Below, piece after piece: positions 7,671-17,503 of a stretch of 64,000 nt of DNA. The notes under the pieces were generated by a model, which searched no databases, was not told the DNA's origin, and was given only the letters and a program-made list of their open reading frames with translations. How positions within the stretch are numbered: the first letter of the stretch is position 1; every line of letters starts with the position of its first letter. Position numbers and translations under genes: made by a program. The DNA comes from Bordetella genomosp. 11 (GTDB lineage: Bacteria > Pseudomonadota > Gammaproteobacteria > Burkholderiales > Burkholderiaceae_B), in the NCBI RefSeq assembly GCF_002261215.1, contig NZ_NEVS01000001.1:992001-1056000 (forward strand), read 5' to 3'.

Positions 7671-8061
7671 GACCGAGAAGGCTGGTGCCGTAGGAGTTGT
7701 CTATCATGCAGAGCCATCCGGCCGCCGGGTCGAGTCGGAACACGTAAGTGGAGAAGCGCGTCGTCTGCCAAGGCTCGCCGGCGGCTGACCGGCCTCGAAG
7801 CTCGGCACGAGCGAGCACCAGCGCGGTGTCGCCGGCCTGCAATACCTGCATCTCCGGTTGGTGCACCTGCAGGGTGTGGTGAAAATACTCGGCGATGCGA
7901 TCAAAGGCGGTGCGAATATGCGCCTTGCCTCGCGCAACCATCCCGGGCTGTAGCACCAGCACGGCGTCATCCGCGTAGAACGCCATCAATCGATCGAAGT
8001 CTTCGCGATTGATGGCGTCGTCGGCGGCGGCGATTACCTTCTTGAGTTCCTGTTCTGACAT
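7660..8061 (-). CDS. NTF2-like (SnoaL/DUF4440-type) protein
   Basis: A 133-residue protein whose N-terminus (a helix MSEQELKKVIAAADDAINRE followed by FDRLMAFYADDAVLVL) and later RGKAHIRTAFDRI, TALVLARAELRG and WLCMIDNSYG match the cone-shaped NTF2-like fold of the SnoaL/DUF4440 group. These proteins are small ligand-binding or isomerase-like units; no function can be assigned. Start ATG 8061 has AAGGAATG just upstream. It is transcribed leftwards, separate from its divergent neighbour at 8328. Confidence 0.75.
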   Translation of the reverse strand: MSEQELKKVIAAADDAINREDFDRLMAFYADDAVLVLQPGMVARGKAHIRTAFDRIAEYFHHTLQVHQPEMQVLQAGDTALVLARAELRGRSAAGEPWQTTRFSTYVFRLDPAAGWLCMIDNSYGTSLLGPST

Positions 8062-8105
8062 GGGTCATTCCTTGTCTGTGCTGAGAAACCTGACAGACGA
8101 GCCCC

Positions 8106-8136
8106 AAAAAAAACCCGCCTGCAAGGGCGGGTTTTT
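8106..8136 (-). terminator. Strong intrinsic terminator in a divergent intergenic region
   Basis: AAAAACCCGCC (8109-8119) pairs with GGCGGGTTTTT (8126-8136) around a 6-base loop. Read leftwards, the stem is followed by an eight-T run (complement of 8106-8113). Read rightwards, five T follow. It lies between two genes transcribed away from each other (7660-8061 and 8328-8879), where no protein gene needs it. Confidence 0.8.
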
Positions 8137-8327
8137 GGACTTGACCGTAATGCGCGCTAACCCGCCATTCTTCGAATGGGGGAAATAATGCAATGCAGGC
8201 GCGGAAAGGTCTTCTTCATGTTGGGCATAATGGAGAGCACGGCGGGGCTTGTCAAGGCGGCTGGCCGTCGCGCGTCTGGCGCGGCCTCCCTTGAGAAACC
8301 GGCCGGGCGCAACGTAAATGGAGTGCC

Positions 8328-8879
8328 ATGAAGCTAATCGCAGTTATCCTCGCCTTCTTTGCCCTGATCGGTTTCGCGCACGCCCAGAACCCGGCTCCAT
8401 CGACGATGGAGCCTTCCGGAATGGACCATGCGGCGCACATGAAAGCGGAGGCGGATACGCAGCGCCAGGCAGAGGTTTCCCGGCGCGGTAAGGACGTCAT
8501 GCCCTTCAGCTTGTCGGCCACGACCCATATCTTCACCAGGAATGCCGAAGGGGGAGTCCAGCGCGTGGTGGCCAAGGATGCGTCAGACACCACACAGGTG
8601 ACGCTCATCCGGCAACATTTGCAGGAAATCCGGCAGCAGTTCTTGAAAGGAGACTTCTCGGACCCGAGCCACATCCATGGCCAGGACATGCCGGGGCTGG
8701 CCGAGCTGACCAAAGCCAGGCCGGGACAACTGGACATCGCCTACCAGGAAGTCGAGGGCGGCGCCCAGCTGATCTACACAACGACAGAGCCCACCTTGGT
8801 GGTTGCGCTGCATAAGTGGTTTGATGCCCAGCTTTCCGACCATGGCAAAGATGCCATCGAAGAACATCAGGGTCATTGA
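8328..8879 (+). CDS. Exported conserved hypothetical protein with a DHAAHM motif
   Basis: A 183-residue protein with a typical Sec signal (MKLIAVILAFFALIGFAHAQ, cleavage after AHA) and GGAG upstream of the ATG. The mature part has a Met/His-rich start (MEPSGMDHAAHM). A conserved-looking core follows: MPFSLSATTHIF, a QVTLIRQHLQEI helix, DPSHIHGQDMPGL and ALHKWFDAQLSDHG. Similar proteins in other proteobacteria are of unknown function and are sometimes misnamed aspartate carbamoyltransferase; no carbamoyltransferase motif is present. The Met/His cluster could bind copper, but this is inference. Periplasmic location is likely. Confidence 0.65.
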   Translation: MKLIAVILAFFALIGFAHAQNPAPSTMEPSGMDHAAHMKAEADTQRQAEVSRRGKDVMPFSLSATTHIFTRNAEGGVQRVVAKDASDTTQVTLIRQHLQEIRQQFLKGDFSDPSHIHGQDMPGLAELTKARPGQLDIAYQEVEGGAQLIYTTTEPTLVVALHKWFDAQLSDHGKDAIEEHQGH

Positions 8880-8961
8880 TTGACTGTGAGCATTTAGCGG
8901 GCAACGATCGGCTAGGATAGAAGGCCCTGCCGCGCGGCGGCGAATCCGGTCCGGAGCCCTC

Positions 8962-10170
8962 ATGAACGCAATCTCCCATCCCGCGCCATTGGCGGACGCG
9001 GCCATCGAAATCCTGCGCGCCCGGACCCCTGGCGTGCGCACCACGGTCCACTTCAATCACGCGGGCGCCTCGCTGCCTTCCGTGGACACGCTGGAAGCGA
9101 TGCGCAGGCAGCTGTGGCGCGAGGCGGAGATGGGACCGATCGAGGCCGGCGCGGCGGTGCGCGAGCAGGCCGAACAGGCGCGCATCCTGGCCGCCGCGCT
9201 GCTGAACGCCAGCCCTGGGGAAATCGCGCTGACCGCCGGAAACTCGGCGGGATGGGGCAGCGCCTTCGCCGGACTGGGAAACTGGAAGCCGGGCGACCGC
9301 ATCCTGGTCGCGCGCCACGAATGGGGCGGCAATATCGCGGCCATGCATATTGCCGCCGGACGGGCCGGCGCGCGCATTGAAGCCATCCCGAGCGATGAAA
9401 CCGGCATGGCCGACCCGCGCGCGCTGGAAGCCATGATCGACGAGCGCGTCCGGCTGATTTCCGTGACATGGCTGCCGGCCAATGGCGGCCTGATCAATCC
9501 GGCGGCCGCCATCGGCGCCGTGGCGCGCCGGCACGGCATTCCCTATTTCGTCGACGCGGCCCAGGCGGTGGGGCAATTGCCGATCGACGTCGGGCAGGTC
9601 GGCTGCGACGTGCTGACGGGCGTGGGCCGCAAAGCGCTGCGCGGCCCGCGCGAAACCGGGCTGCTGTACATCCGCCAGGATTTCCTGCCGCGCCTGACGC
9701 CGGCGTGGGTGGATACCAGCAGCGCGCCGCTGGACGACGACGGCCTGCCCGTCATGCGGGCCGACGCCGCGCGCTTCGAGCCTTCCGAAAGGTCGTACGC
9801 CTTGCGCTGCGGGCTGGCCAACGCCCTGCGCGAAGCGCTGGATATCGGCGTGGAAAACATACGCGCGCGTATCGACCGCAACGCGCGGGCCTTGCGCGCG
9901 CTGCTGGCGGATGTGCCCGGCGTCGAGGTCCTGGACCAGGGCCGGGAGCAGTCGGGGCTGGTCTCGTTCGCGGTCGCGGGACAGACGGGCGGCGCGGTGC
10001 AGCGCAAGCTGGCGGAGCAGGGGATTTCCATCAGCAGCAACGGACCGGCCTACACGCCGCTGGACATGCGGGCGCGCGGACTGGCCGACATCGCGCGTGC
10101 TTCGGTCAGCTACTTGACCACCGACGCCGAACTGGACCGCCTGGTCCAGGCCATCCGGGACCTGGCCTAG
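8962..10170 (+). CDS. Class V aminotransferase-like PLP enzyme
   Basis: A 402-residue fold-type I PLP enzyme of the class V group (SufS/CsdA, isopenicillin N epimerase-like). FNHAGASLPS at the N-terminus, SVTWLPANGGLINP, YFVDAAQAVGQLPIDV (the Asp that contacts the PLP nitrogen) and GVGRKALRGPRETGLL (Schiff-base Lys) are all visible. The conserved desulfurase Cys loop is not evident, so an aminotransferase, epimerase or lyase role is more likely than Fe-S assembly. GGAG lies five bases before ATG 8962. It stands alone and converges with the AraC-type gene. Confidence 0.75.
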   Translation: MNAISHPAPLADAAIEILRARTPGVRTTVHFNHAGASLPSVDTLEAMRRQLWREAEMGPIEAGAAVREQAEQARILAAALLNASPGEIALTAGNSAGWGSAFAGLGNWKPGDRILVARHEWGGNIAAMHIAAGRAGARIEAIPSDETGMADPRALEAMIDERVRLISVTWLPANGGLINPAAAIGAVARRHGIPYFVDAAQAVGQLPIDVGQVGCDVLTGVGRKALRGPRETGLLYIRQDFLPRLTPAWVDTSSAPLDDDGLPVMRADAARFEPSERSYALRCGLANALREALDIGVENIRARIDRNARALRALLADVPGVEVLDQGREQSGLVSFAVAGQTGGAVQRKLAEQGISISSNGPAYTPLDMRARGLADIARASVSYLTTDAELDRLVQAIRDLA

Positions 10171-10236
10171 CCATGCCGGGCCCCGGGGCGGGGTGCCGGG
10201 CGTGGCACGGACACCCCGGCTGCCGCGGGCGGCGCT

Positions 10237-11277
10237 TCAGTCCGTGACCGCGGGCGTCGCGCGTGGCTTCGCGCGGGCCTGGCCGCGGAAGGCCGTGGGG
10301 CTGTGGCCAGTCCAGCGCTTGAACGCCCGTTGCAGCGTGCGCGCATCGCTGAAACCGCACTCCTGCGCGATCTGCTGCACCGTCCGCGACGAATGCGCCA
10401 CCAGGGACAGCGCCCGGGCCCTGCGTTCCTCGCATAGCAGGTCGACATAGCTGTTGCCGGTCTCCGCCAGCCGCCTGCGCAGCGTGCGTTCGCTGATATG
10501 CAAAGAGTCCGCGATCGCCTGCAAGGGCGGCGGCGCGGCCAGATCGCGCCGGATGGCCTGTACCACGCAAGCCTGCATGAAGGGGACGCGGACCGGCGTC
10601 TCGACACGGGCCAGGTCGCGCCGGACCTGGCCCAGCACGACGGCGTCGGCGGTACGGACGGCGTAGGCCTCAACCGGAAAGTGGATCCGGTTTTCGGGAC
10701 TGCCGAAGCGGACGGGGCAGCGGAACACGGTTTCGTAGGCGGCGCCGTAGGCGGGCCGCTCCATGACCAGGTCCACCCGGCTTGGATTGAAATGCGAGCC
10801 GACCACCTGGCGGCCCAGCCGGGCCAGCGACGCCAGTGCTTTATCGACGAGGAAGGCCGCGACGTGGCGGTCGACCGATGGCGCGCGCGCCACCAGCCGG
10901 AAAGCCTGGGCGGTTTCCTCGCCGTGCAGGCGGATCAGGCAGCCCGCGTGGCGCTGGTGCTCGATGGCGAAGTCCAGCAGCTGGCGCGACGAGCCGCAGG
11001 CCATGAAGCCCAGCGTCACCAGCCCCCATGACACGATGTTCACCGCGGTGCCCAGCTCCAGTCCCAGCACCGGGTTATTCAATAGCGGCAGCGCACGGCG
11101 GATCAAGAGCTCGGCCTGCTGCCCGGATACATAGAAGCCGTCCTGGTTCAGGTCGGCGGGCGAAAAGCCCAGGCCTTCGCACAGGGCGCCCGGGTCCCGG
11201 CCGCGCCGCGCGACTTCCGCCAGCAACTGGCGCAGCGCGACAGGAGGGATATCGGCATGGGCGGATTCGGCCATCAT
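10237..11277 (-). CDS. AraC-family transcriptional regulator (OruR-like architecture)
   Basis: The C-terminal 100 residues form the AraC DNA-binding domain, with a first helix-turn-helix LQAIADSLHISERTLRRRLA and a second QIAQECGFSDARTLQRAFKR, then WTGHSPTAFR. The N-terminal about 230 residues match the ligand-sensing domain of OruR-type regulators (IPPVALRQLLAEVARRGRDP, GFMACGSSRQLLDFAIEHQR). I place the start at ATG 11277, giving 346 residues, the usual family length. ATG 11340 is possible and neither has a strong ribosome site. Targets are unknown; the divergent chemosensory operon is the nearest candidate. Confidence 0.75.
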   Translation of the reverse strand: MMAESAHADIPPVALRQLLAEVARRGRDPGALCEGLGFSPADLNQDGFYVSGQQAELLIRRALPLLNNPVLGLELGTAVNIVSWGLVTLGFMACGSSRQLLDFAIEHQRHAGCLIRLHGEETAQAFRLVARAPSVDRHVAAFLVDKALASLARLGRQVVGSHFNPSRVDLVMERPAYGAAYETVFRCPVRFGSPENRIHFPVEAYAVRTADAVVLGQVRRDLARVETPVRVPFMQACVVQAIRRDLAAPPPLQAIADSLHISERTLRRRLAETGNSYVDLLCEERRARALSLVAHSSRTVQQIAQECGFSDARTLQRAFKRWTGHSPTAFRGQARAKPRATPAVTD

Positions 11278-11549
11278 GCCGGCCGCGGTGCCCCCGGAGG
11301 GCAGCCGCGTACAGATTTCAGTGCTGCCAATTCTCGTCATTACAACCGCGCAAGCGGCCCGTGAGCGGGCCGCGGTATCCAGTAAGCCACCGGGGATGGT
11401 TAGATTCTTAACAATTTTGTACAAAAAGACAATATTGGCCGGCGCGATGCCCCATCTTGGCCGGCGGCGTCCTTAGGGCAACACCGGGACATGCCGTTGT
11501 TCCAGTACAACCGCCATCCTGGCGGCCATGCCCACGGACGCGCGTCGAC

Positions 11550-12749
11550 ATGAATTTCGCTGGTCTTTCCTGCTCTTCGGTTGCGACGCCCATCCTGGGC
11601 ATCGCGGGGGGCGCCGCCACCGCGTTTGCCGCCGGCTGGACGGTGCCGGCCATGGCCGCCGGCGCCGTGCTGGCCTGCGCCGGCTTGCTGGCCGGCTACG
11701 CCGGACGGCGCCAGACCAATCGCCAGGCGATCGATATCGAATCCCACGTGCGCGACCTGGAAGCGTTCTGCGCCGACCTGGCGCCGGTCTGGTCGCGCCA
11801 GATCGAATCCTCGCGCGGCCAGATGGAGAGCGCGGTGACGGCGCTGAGCATGCGCTTCGGGGAAATCGCCACCCGGCTGGACCAGACCCTGCGCCTGTCC
11901 ACCCGCGATGGCGCCGGCCACGGCGATTCGGCCGAGAGCGTGTCGGCGCGCAGCGCGGAGCAGCTGGAAAGCGTGGTGGACCTGCTGGGCGCGAGCATGC
12001 AGACCAAGGCCGACCTGCTGGCCAAGGTACAGGGACTGAAAGGGTTCGTCGACGAATTGCAGGGCATGGTCCAGGCCATCGGCCAGATCACCCAGCAGAC
12101 CAATCTGCTGGCGATTAACGCCACCATCGAGGCCGCGCATGCAGGCAGCCTGGGCCGCGGCTTTGCCACGGTCGCGCAGGAAGTGCGGGCGCTGTCCAAG
12201 CAATCCGGCGAGACCGGCGCGCGCATCGCCGAGAAGATTGCCTTTATCGGCGACGCCATCGTCGCCACGTGCGCGGCGGCGGAGGACTCCACGCGCAAGG
12301 AGCAGGCGGCCATCGATGCCTCCGAAGCGTCGATCCAGGAAGTCCTGGAACGGTTCCGCGCCTTTGCCGACGGGCTGGCCGGCACCACGGATGCGCTGCG
12401 CCAGGAAAGCCAGGGTATCCAGGAAGAGGTCAGCGAGGCGCTGGTGCAGCTGCAGTTCCAGGATCGGGTCAGCCAGGTGATGGCGCATGTGGGCGCCAAT
12501 ATCGAGCGGCTGCCGGCGGTGATCCACGATTACGGTGACGCCTGCGCGGAGTCCGGTGAACTGCGGCCGCTGGACTCGGCCGTCCTGCTGGGCGAACTGG
12601 AGCGCACGTATGCGATGGCCGACGAGCGGGAAGTCCATCTTTCCGTCGCGGCGGCTCCCTCCGGGCGGACTTCCGGCGCGGGTGGCGCGACGGCGGGGGC
12701 GCCATCCGCCACCGCCGCGGCCGCGTCCACCGACATCACATTCTTTTGA
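11550..12749 (+). CDS. Membrane-anchored methyl-accepting chemotaxis-like protein without a periplasmic sensor
   Basis: The 399-residue product has one hydrophobic hairpin near residues 8-50 ([37 protein letters not shown]), followed directly by a long coiled coil. The tip resembles the MCP signalling hairpin: [20 protein letters not shown] then [20 protein letters not shown]. There is no periplasmic ligand domain and no recognisable HAMP domain. A glycine/alanine-rich tail ends in DITFF. It may sense a cytoplasmic or membrane cue. It is the first gene of a nine-gene chemosensory operon and is followed 45 bp later by a CheY-like gene. The start at 11550 has only a weak ribosome site. Confidence 0.75.
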   Translation: MNFAGLSCSSVATPILGIAGGAATAFAAGWTVPAMAAGAVLACAGLLAGYAGRRQTNRQAIDIESHVRDLEAFCADLAPVWSRQIESSRGQMESAVTALSMRFGEIATRLDQTLRLSTRDGAGHGDSAESVSARSAEQLESVVDLLGASMQTKADLLAKVQGLKGFVDELQGMVQAIGQITQQTNLLAINATIEAAHAGSLGRGFATVAQEVRALSKQSGETGARIAEKIAFIGDAIVATCAAAEDSTRKEQAAIDASEASIQEVLERFRAFADGLAGTTDALRQESQGIQEEVSEALVQLQFQDRVSQVMAHVGANIERLPAVIHDYGDACAESGELRPLDSAVLLGELERTYAMADEREVHLSVAAAPSGRTSGAGGATAGAPSATAAAASTDITFF

Positions 12750-12794
12750 ATCCAGGGCCCAGTGCCCGCACATTAATTCCAGGGGATCCTCGCC

Positions 12795-13163
12795 ATGGCA
12801 AAGACCATACTCATCGTCGACGACTCGGCATCGGTGCGGCAGGTCGTCGGCATCGCGCTGCGCGGCGCCGGCTATGACGTCATCGAAGGGCGCGACGGCC
12901 AGGACGCGCTGGCCAAGCTGACGGGACAGAAAGTCCACCTGATCATCAGCGACGTGAATATGCCGCAGATGGATGGCATTACCTTTTTGAAGGAGGTCAA
13001 GCAGCTGCCCGCGTACCGTTTCACGCCGGTCATCATGCTGACCACCGAAAGCCAGGAAGCCAAAAAGCGCGAAGGGCAACTTGCCGGCGCCAAGGCGTGG
13101 GTCGTCAAGCCCTTCCAGCCGGCCCAGCTGCTGGGCGCCGTCGAGAAGCTGATCCTGCCTTGA
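12795..13163 (+). CDS. cheY: CheY-like single-domain response regulator
   Basis: A 122-residue stand-alone receiver domain. The acidic pair Asp9/Asp10, the phospho-acceptor Asp53 (IISDVNMPQMDG), a Thr in MLTTES and Lys105 in VVKPF are all in place. The predicted role is to accept phosphate from the CheA of this cluster and pass it to a motor or another output. AGGGGAT precedes the ATG. It lies between an MCP-like gene and a STAS gene, so the output may not be flagellar. Confidence 0.9.
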   Translation: MAKTILIVDDSASVRQVVGIALRGAGYDVIEGRDGQDALAKLTGQKVHLIISDVNMPQMDGITFLKEVKQLPAYRFTPVIMLTTESQEAKKREGQLAGAKAWVVKPFQPAQLLGAVEKLILP

Positions 13164-13188
13164 TGGCCGGCCACCCTGGAGACGCGCC

Positions 13189-13545
13189 GTGACCGACGTC
13201 CATTTGCGCCTGGAAGGCGAACTCACCATCTACACCGCGCAGGACACGCGCCAGCGCCTGCTGCAGGCACTGGCAACGGAGCCCGGGCCGGACGTCGTGC
13301 GCCTGGATCTGCGCGCCGTCACGGAAACCGACACGGCCGGCATCCAGCTGCTGCTGGCCGCGCGCGGGCACGCCATGGCGCGCGGAGGCGAGCTGCGCTT
13401 CGCGGGCATGGCGCCCAATGTGGAGGCAGCCATCCGGTTGCTGGGCCTGGAAGACACCTTCCGCGACGCCCTCGACGACCCGCCGCCCGGCATCGCGGAT
13501 GACGCCATGGGCCTGCACGACGCGGGTCTCGCGTCAACCGCCTGA
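13189..13545 (+). CDS. STAS-domain protein (anti-sigma-factor-antagonist type)
   Basis: A 118-residue STAS-domain protein. The start is GTG 13189, supported by GGAG seven bases upstream. VHLRLEGELTIYTAQDTRQR matches the first strands of the fold, and ETDTAGIQLLLAA corresponds to the segment that carries the phosphorylated Ser/Thr in SpoIIAA-type proteins (here Thr). STAS proteins occur in some chemosensory operons as an extra partner or output module. It may be part of the switch with the CheA or EAL protein; no dedicated kinase or phosphatase partner is visible. Confidence 0.8.
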   Translation: MTDVHLRLEGELTIYTAQDTRQRLLQALATEPGPDVVRLDLRAVTETDTAGIQLLLAARGHAMARGGELRFAGMAPNVEAAIRLLGLEDTFRDALDDPPPGIADDAMGLHDAGLASTA

Positions 13546-13567
13546 GGGCCCCTCCCGGAGTATCGAC

Positions 13568-15763
13568 ATGGACATGGATCAGGCGCTGCAAACCTTCATC
13601 ACGGAAAGCCGTGAGCTGCTGGCGGAAATGGAATCGGCGCTGCTGATCGTCGCCGATGCGGAAGACCGCGACGACGCGGTCAATGCCATCTTTCGCGCGG
13701 CCCATACCATCAAGGGGTCGGCCGGCCTGTTCGGCATCGAGGACATCGTCTCCTTCACCCACCACGTCGAGAGCGTGCTGGATCGCGTGCGCGAAGGTAC
13801 GGTGGCCATAGACGGCGACCTGGTGGCGCTGATGCTGGGCTGCAACGACTATATCGGCAGGCTGGTCGAGCGCGTGGCCGACGGCGGCGGCCCGGAAGAC
13901 CTGTCGCTGGCGGGCGATGCGACGGCCTTGCTGGACCGCCTGTCCGTGCATCTGGAAGGGGCACATGCCGGTGCCGCCACCCACGCGGCGGGCGTTGCCT
14001 GGCCGGCCGAAGGCGCCGCATCCGACGCCGGGGGATCCGGCATCGAGGCGCGCGATGGCGGCCACGAGGCAGGCGTCCCGGATCACTGGCATATTTCGCT
14101 GCGCTTTCACGAAGGCGTGCTGCGCAACGGCATGGATCCGCTGTCCTTCGTGCGATACCTGCACAAGCTGGGCAGCGTGACGGGCGTGGCCTGCCAGACC
14201 GGGCGGCTGCCGGCGCTGGATGCCATGGACCCGGAAGCCTGCTACCTGGGCCTGGAGATTGGCCTGGACAGTCCGGCGGACAAGGCCACCATCGAAAGCA
14301 CGTTCGAGTTCGTGCTGGACGACTGCGACATCCGCATCATTCCGCCGCGCAGCGGCACGGCCGATTACATGCTGATGATCGAAGAACTGGGCGAAGAGCC
14401 CGCCATGCTGGGCGATATGCTCGTGCGCTGCGGCACGCTGACCCCGCGCGAGCTGGCCGAAGCCCTGCACGCCCAGCGCAGCGGCGCGGCCGAAGGCCCG
14501 CTGGGGCAGATACTGGTGCGGCAGCAGACCGTGGCCGAACCCGTGGTCGATCTGGCCCTGGCCAAGCAGCAACAGGCCAAGGACAGCAAAGCGCGCGAAA
14601 ACCGTTCCATGCGTATCGACGCGGACAAGCTGGACCACCTGATATCGCTGGTGGGCGAGCTGATCACCGCATCGTCGGGCGCCAGCGTGGCGGCGGCCCG
14701 CGTGGGCAACGCCGAGCTGCAGGCCTGCAATTCCCAGGTCGCGGACCTGGTGGAAGCCGTGCGCGACAGCACGCTGCAACTGCGCATGGTGAAGATCGGG
14801 GCGACCTTCAACCGCTTCCGGCGCGTGGTGCACGATGTGTCGCGCAGCCTGGGCAAGCACATCGAACTGGTGGTACGCGGCGAGGATACCGAGCTGGACA
14901 AGACGGTGGTCGAGCGCATCGGCGATCCGCTGACCCATCTGGTGCGCAACGCCATGGACCATGGGATCGAAGCCCCCGCGGCGCGGGTGGCGCGCGGCAA
15001 GCCGGCGCAGGGGACGATCACCCTGGATGCGCGCCACGAATCCGGCCACATCGTGATCGAGGTCCGCGACGATGGCGCGGGGCTGGACCGCGACCGCATC
15101 GTGGCAAAGGCCATCGAACGCGGCCTGATCGAGGATGGCCGGGGTATGCGCGACGAAGACGTGTACCGCCTGATTTTCGAGCCGGGGTTCTCTACCGCGC
15201 CGGCCGTGACGGATCTGTCCGGCCGCGGTGTCGGCATGGACGTGGTCAAGCGCAATATCGAGGCCCTGCGCGGCAGCGTGGAGATCTCCAGCCGCGCGGG
15301 CCAGGGCAGCACCGTGGCCGTGCGCCTGCCCTTGACGCTGGCCATCATCGATGGCTTCCAGGTGGCCGTGGGCAGATCGCTGTTCGTGCTGCCGCTGGAT
15401 ATGGTCGAGGAATGCATCGCCTATACGCCGGTGGAAGACCGCGACTACACCGACCTGCGTGGCCGCGTGCTGCCGTTCATCCGCCTGCGCCGCATGTTCG
15501 GCCTGCCGGGCGTACCGGCCGCGCGGGAAAACATCGTCGTCGTCCGGCACGGTGGCGAGCGCATCGGCCTGGTGGTCGATACGCTGCTGGGCGAGACCCA
15601 GGCGGTGATTAAGCCGTTGTCGCGCCTGTTCGCCCAGGCGCGCGGGATCAGCGGTTCCAGCATCCTGGGCAGCGGCGAAGTGGCATTGATTCTGGATGTC
15701 CCGGCGCTGATGGCCGAGGCGCACAGTTTCGTGGCGGCGGGCCATGCCCGCCTGCCGGTTTGA
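13568..15763 (+). CDS. cheA: Chemotaxis histidine kinase CheA with MshEN-like motifs in its linker
   Basis: The 731-residue kinase has an N-terminal HPt domain with phospho-His46 ([13 protein letters not shown]). A HATPase domain has its N box [10 protein letters not shown] near residue 457, DDGAGLD near 500 and GRGVGMDVV near 552. A C-terminal CheW-like domain starts near residue 585. Between HPt and dimerisation helices lie an unassigned region (about 175-270) and two 24-residue segments (280-303 and 311-334) that follow the MshEN/T2SSE-N pattern, the first closely. Start ATG 13568 has CGGAG upstream; the frame is open from 13418 but that part overlaps the STAS gene. It should phosphorylate the CheY, CheB and perhaps the REC-EAL protein of the same operon. 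Confidence 0.92.
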   Translation: MDMDQALQTFITESRELLAEMESALLIVADAEDRDDAVNAIFRAAHTIKGSAGLFGIEDIVSFTHHVESVLDRVREGTVAIDGDLVALMLGCNDYIGRLVERVADGGGPEDLSLAGDATALLDRLSVHLEGAHAGAATHAAGVAWPAEGAASDAGGSGIEARDGGHEAGVPDHWHISLRFHEGVLRNGMDPLSFVRYLHKLGSVTGVACQTGRLPALDAMDPEACYLGLEIGLDSPADKATIESTFEFVLDDCDIRIIPPRSGTADYMLMIEELGEEPAMLGDMLVRCGTLTPRELAEALHAQRSGAAEGPLGQILVRQQTVAEPVVDLALAKQQQAKDSKARENRSMRIDADKLDHLISLVGELITASSGASVAAARVGNAELQACNSQVADLVEAVRDSTLQLRMVKIGATFNRFRRVVHDVSRSLGKHIELVVRGEDTELDKTVVERIGDPLTHLVRNAMDHGIEAPAARVARGKPAQGTITLDARHESGHIVIEVRDDGAGLDRDRIVAKAIERGLIEDGRGMRDEDVYRLIFEPGFSTAPAVTDLSGRGVGMDVVKRNIEALRGSVEISSRAGQGSTVAVRLPLTLAIIDGFQVAVGRSLFVLPLDMVEECIAYTPVEDRDYTDLRGRVLPFIRLRRMFGLPGVPAARENIVVVRHGGERIGLVVDTLLGETQAVIKPLSRLFAQARGISGSSILGSGEVALILDVPALMAEAHSFVAAGHARLPV

Positions 15764-15815
15764 CGTGGCACCGCGCGGTCCGATGGCCGCGACGCAGTTT
15801 CTTAGGGAGATAGGC

Positions 15816-17492
15816 ATGTTCGGGAATATGAAGGTGGCCACGCGACTGGCATGGGGGTTCGGCATCGTGATTGCCCTGCTGGCGGCGATATCGGTGCTTA
15901 GCATCACGCGGCTGGAGAAAGTCAATGCGGGCCTCACGGAAGTGACGATGAACCGCTACCCCAAGACCGCGCAGCTGAATGAAGTGCTGCAACGCTCGCT
16001 GGACGACGGGCGGCAGTTGCGCGGCCTGTTGCTGGTGGCGGACGAGGCCGAGGCGACGCGGCTGCGCAAGCGTGTGGCCGACAACGCGGTCGCCCGCGGC
16101 CAGGTCATGGGCCAACTGGACAAGACCATCACGGGCGATGGGCCACGCGCCATGTTGAAAAAGGTCAGCGACGCCCGGACGCTGCTGGAGCAGCGTATCG
16201 ACGGGTTCTTTGCCCTTGCGTCGGGGGCGGACAAGTCCAGCGCCATGAACTACCTGCGCAGCGATATCCTGCCGGCCAATACCGCGCTGGAGGAGGCGGT
16301 CCGCGACCTCTTGAAGTACCAGGTCCAGCAGATGGACCAAGCGAATGCCGAGGGCGACGTGCTGTACGAGCAGACGCGTACCCTGGTGCTGGCCATGTCC
16401 GCGGGCGCGATTGCGCTGGCCGTCCTGATCGGTTTCTTCATTACCCGCAGCCTGCTCAAGCTGCTGGGCGGCGAGCCCTCCTACGCGGCGGAAGTCCTGC
16501 AGCAGGTTGCCGGCGGCGATCTCTCGGTGGCGGTCCGGACGCGCAAGGGCGACAGCACCAGCATGATGGCCAACGTCAAGAATATGGTCGGCCGCCTGGC
16601 GCAGGTCGTGTCGGAGGTGAACAGCAGCGCGGAAGCGCTGGCCGGTGCCTCGGAGGAAGTCAGCGCGACGGCGCAATCGCTCAGCCAGGCCGCCAGCGAA
16701 CAGGCAGCCGGTGTCGAGGAAACCAGCGCCTCGATCGAGCAGATGACGGCTTCCATCGCCCAGAACACCGAGAATGCCAAGGTCACTGACAGCATGGCGG
16801 GCAAGGCCGCCGTGGAAGCGGCGGAAGGCGGCGAGGCAGTGACGTCGACGGTCGCGGCGATGAAGCAGATCGCGCAGAAGATCGGCATCATCGATGACAT
16901 CGCCTACCAGACCAATCTGCTGGCGCTGAACGCGGCGATCGAAGCGGCCCGCGCGGGCGAACACGGCAAGGGCTTCGCCGTGGTGGCGGCGGAAGTCCGC
17001 AAGCTGGCCGAGCGCAGCCAGGTGGCGGCGCAGGAAATCGGCGACGTGGCGGGGTCCAGCGTGGACCTGGCCGAACGCGCCGGCCGCCTGCTGGAGCAGA
17101 TGGTGCCGAATATCCGCAAGACCTCCGACCTGGTGCAGGAGATCACCGCTGCCTCGGAAGAGCAGTCCTCCGGTGTGGGGCAGATCAATGCGGCCGTCGG
17201 CCAGTTGAGCCAGACCACGCAGCAGAACGCCTCCAGCTCCGAGGAACTGGCCGCGACTGCCGAGGAAATGAGTGCCCAGGCCGAGCAGCTGCAGCAGGCA
17301 ATGAGCTTCTTCAAGCTGTCCGAAAGCGTCGCCAGGGCCAAGGGCGCGGCCGCCGCGGCGCGCAAGCGCCCCATCGCGGCCAAGACCTTCGCCCCGGCCG
17401 TGGCCCGGGAAACCGTGGCGGCCGAACCGGCCGGCAAGCTGTCCTTCGCCGGCGCCGAGGCGATCGACGAATCGCAGTTCGTGCGCTATTGA
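15816..17492 (+). CDS. Methyl-accepting chemotaxis protein with a four-helix-bundle sensor
   Basis: A 558-residue transmembrane receptor. A first membrane segment lies near residues 10-30 ([13 protein letters not shown]). It is followed by a periplasmic four-helix-bundle ligand domain, a second membrane segment near residues 190-215 ([18 protein letters not shown]), a HAMP region and the signalling domain with tip [20 protein letters not shown]. Methylation-helix glutamine/glutamate pairs are present. The C-terminus ends SQFVRY, without a CheR-tethering NWETF-type pentapeptide. AGGGAGA precedes ATG 15816. It is the only receptor in the operon with an external sensor and probably sets its stimulus. 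Confidence 0.93.
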   Translation: MFGNMKVATRLAWGFGIVIALLAAISVLSITRLEKVNAGLTEVTMNRYPKTAQLNEVLQRSLDDGRQLRGLLLVADEAEATRLRKRVADNAVARGQVMGQLDKTITGDGPRAMLKKVSDARTLLEQRIDGFFALASGADKSSAMNYLRSDILPANTALEEAVRDLLKYQVQQMDQANAEGDVLYEQTRTLVLAMSAGAIALAVLIGFFITRSLLKLLGGEPSYAAEVLQQVAGGDLSVAVRTRKGDSTSMMANVKNMVGRLAQVVSEVNSSAEALAGASEEVSATAQSLSQAASEQAAGVEETSASIEQMTASIAQNTENAKVTDSMAGKAAVEAAEGGEAVTSTVAAMKQIAQKIGIIDDIAYQTNLLALNAAIEAARAGEHGKGFAVVAAEVRKLAERSQVAAQEIGDVAGSSVDLAERAGRLLEQMVPNIRKTSDLVQEITAASEEQSSGVGQINAAVGQLSQTTQQNASSSEELAATAEEMSAQAEQLQQAMSFFKLSESVARAKGAAAAARKRPIAAKTFAPAVARETVAAEPAGKLSFAGAEAIDESQFVRY

Positions 17493-17503
17493 GGAGCACG
17501 GCG

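Noticed and set aside
8140..8330. tRNA or tRNA-fragment (a TTCGAAT stretch near 8173)
   Set aside because: No cloverleaf, anticodon arm or acceptor stem can be drawn around it; the sequence is better explained as a small hairpin.
10171..10236. Intrinsic terminator between the aminotransferase-like and AraC-type genes
   Set aside because: GC-rich inverted repeats (CGGGGTG and CACCCCG) are present but there is no T-run on either strand, so it is not called.
11400..13229. Minus-strand open frame of 609 codons over the first chemosensory genes
   Set aside because: It is antisense to clear MCP-like and CheY genes and shows only biased composition.
13319..15937. Long minus-strand open frame of 872 codons across cheA
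   Set aside because: It is a GC-rich antisense shadow, rich in His, Arg, Gln and Ala with no domain signature, while the plus strand encodes an unmistakable CheA.
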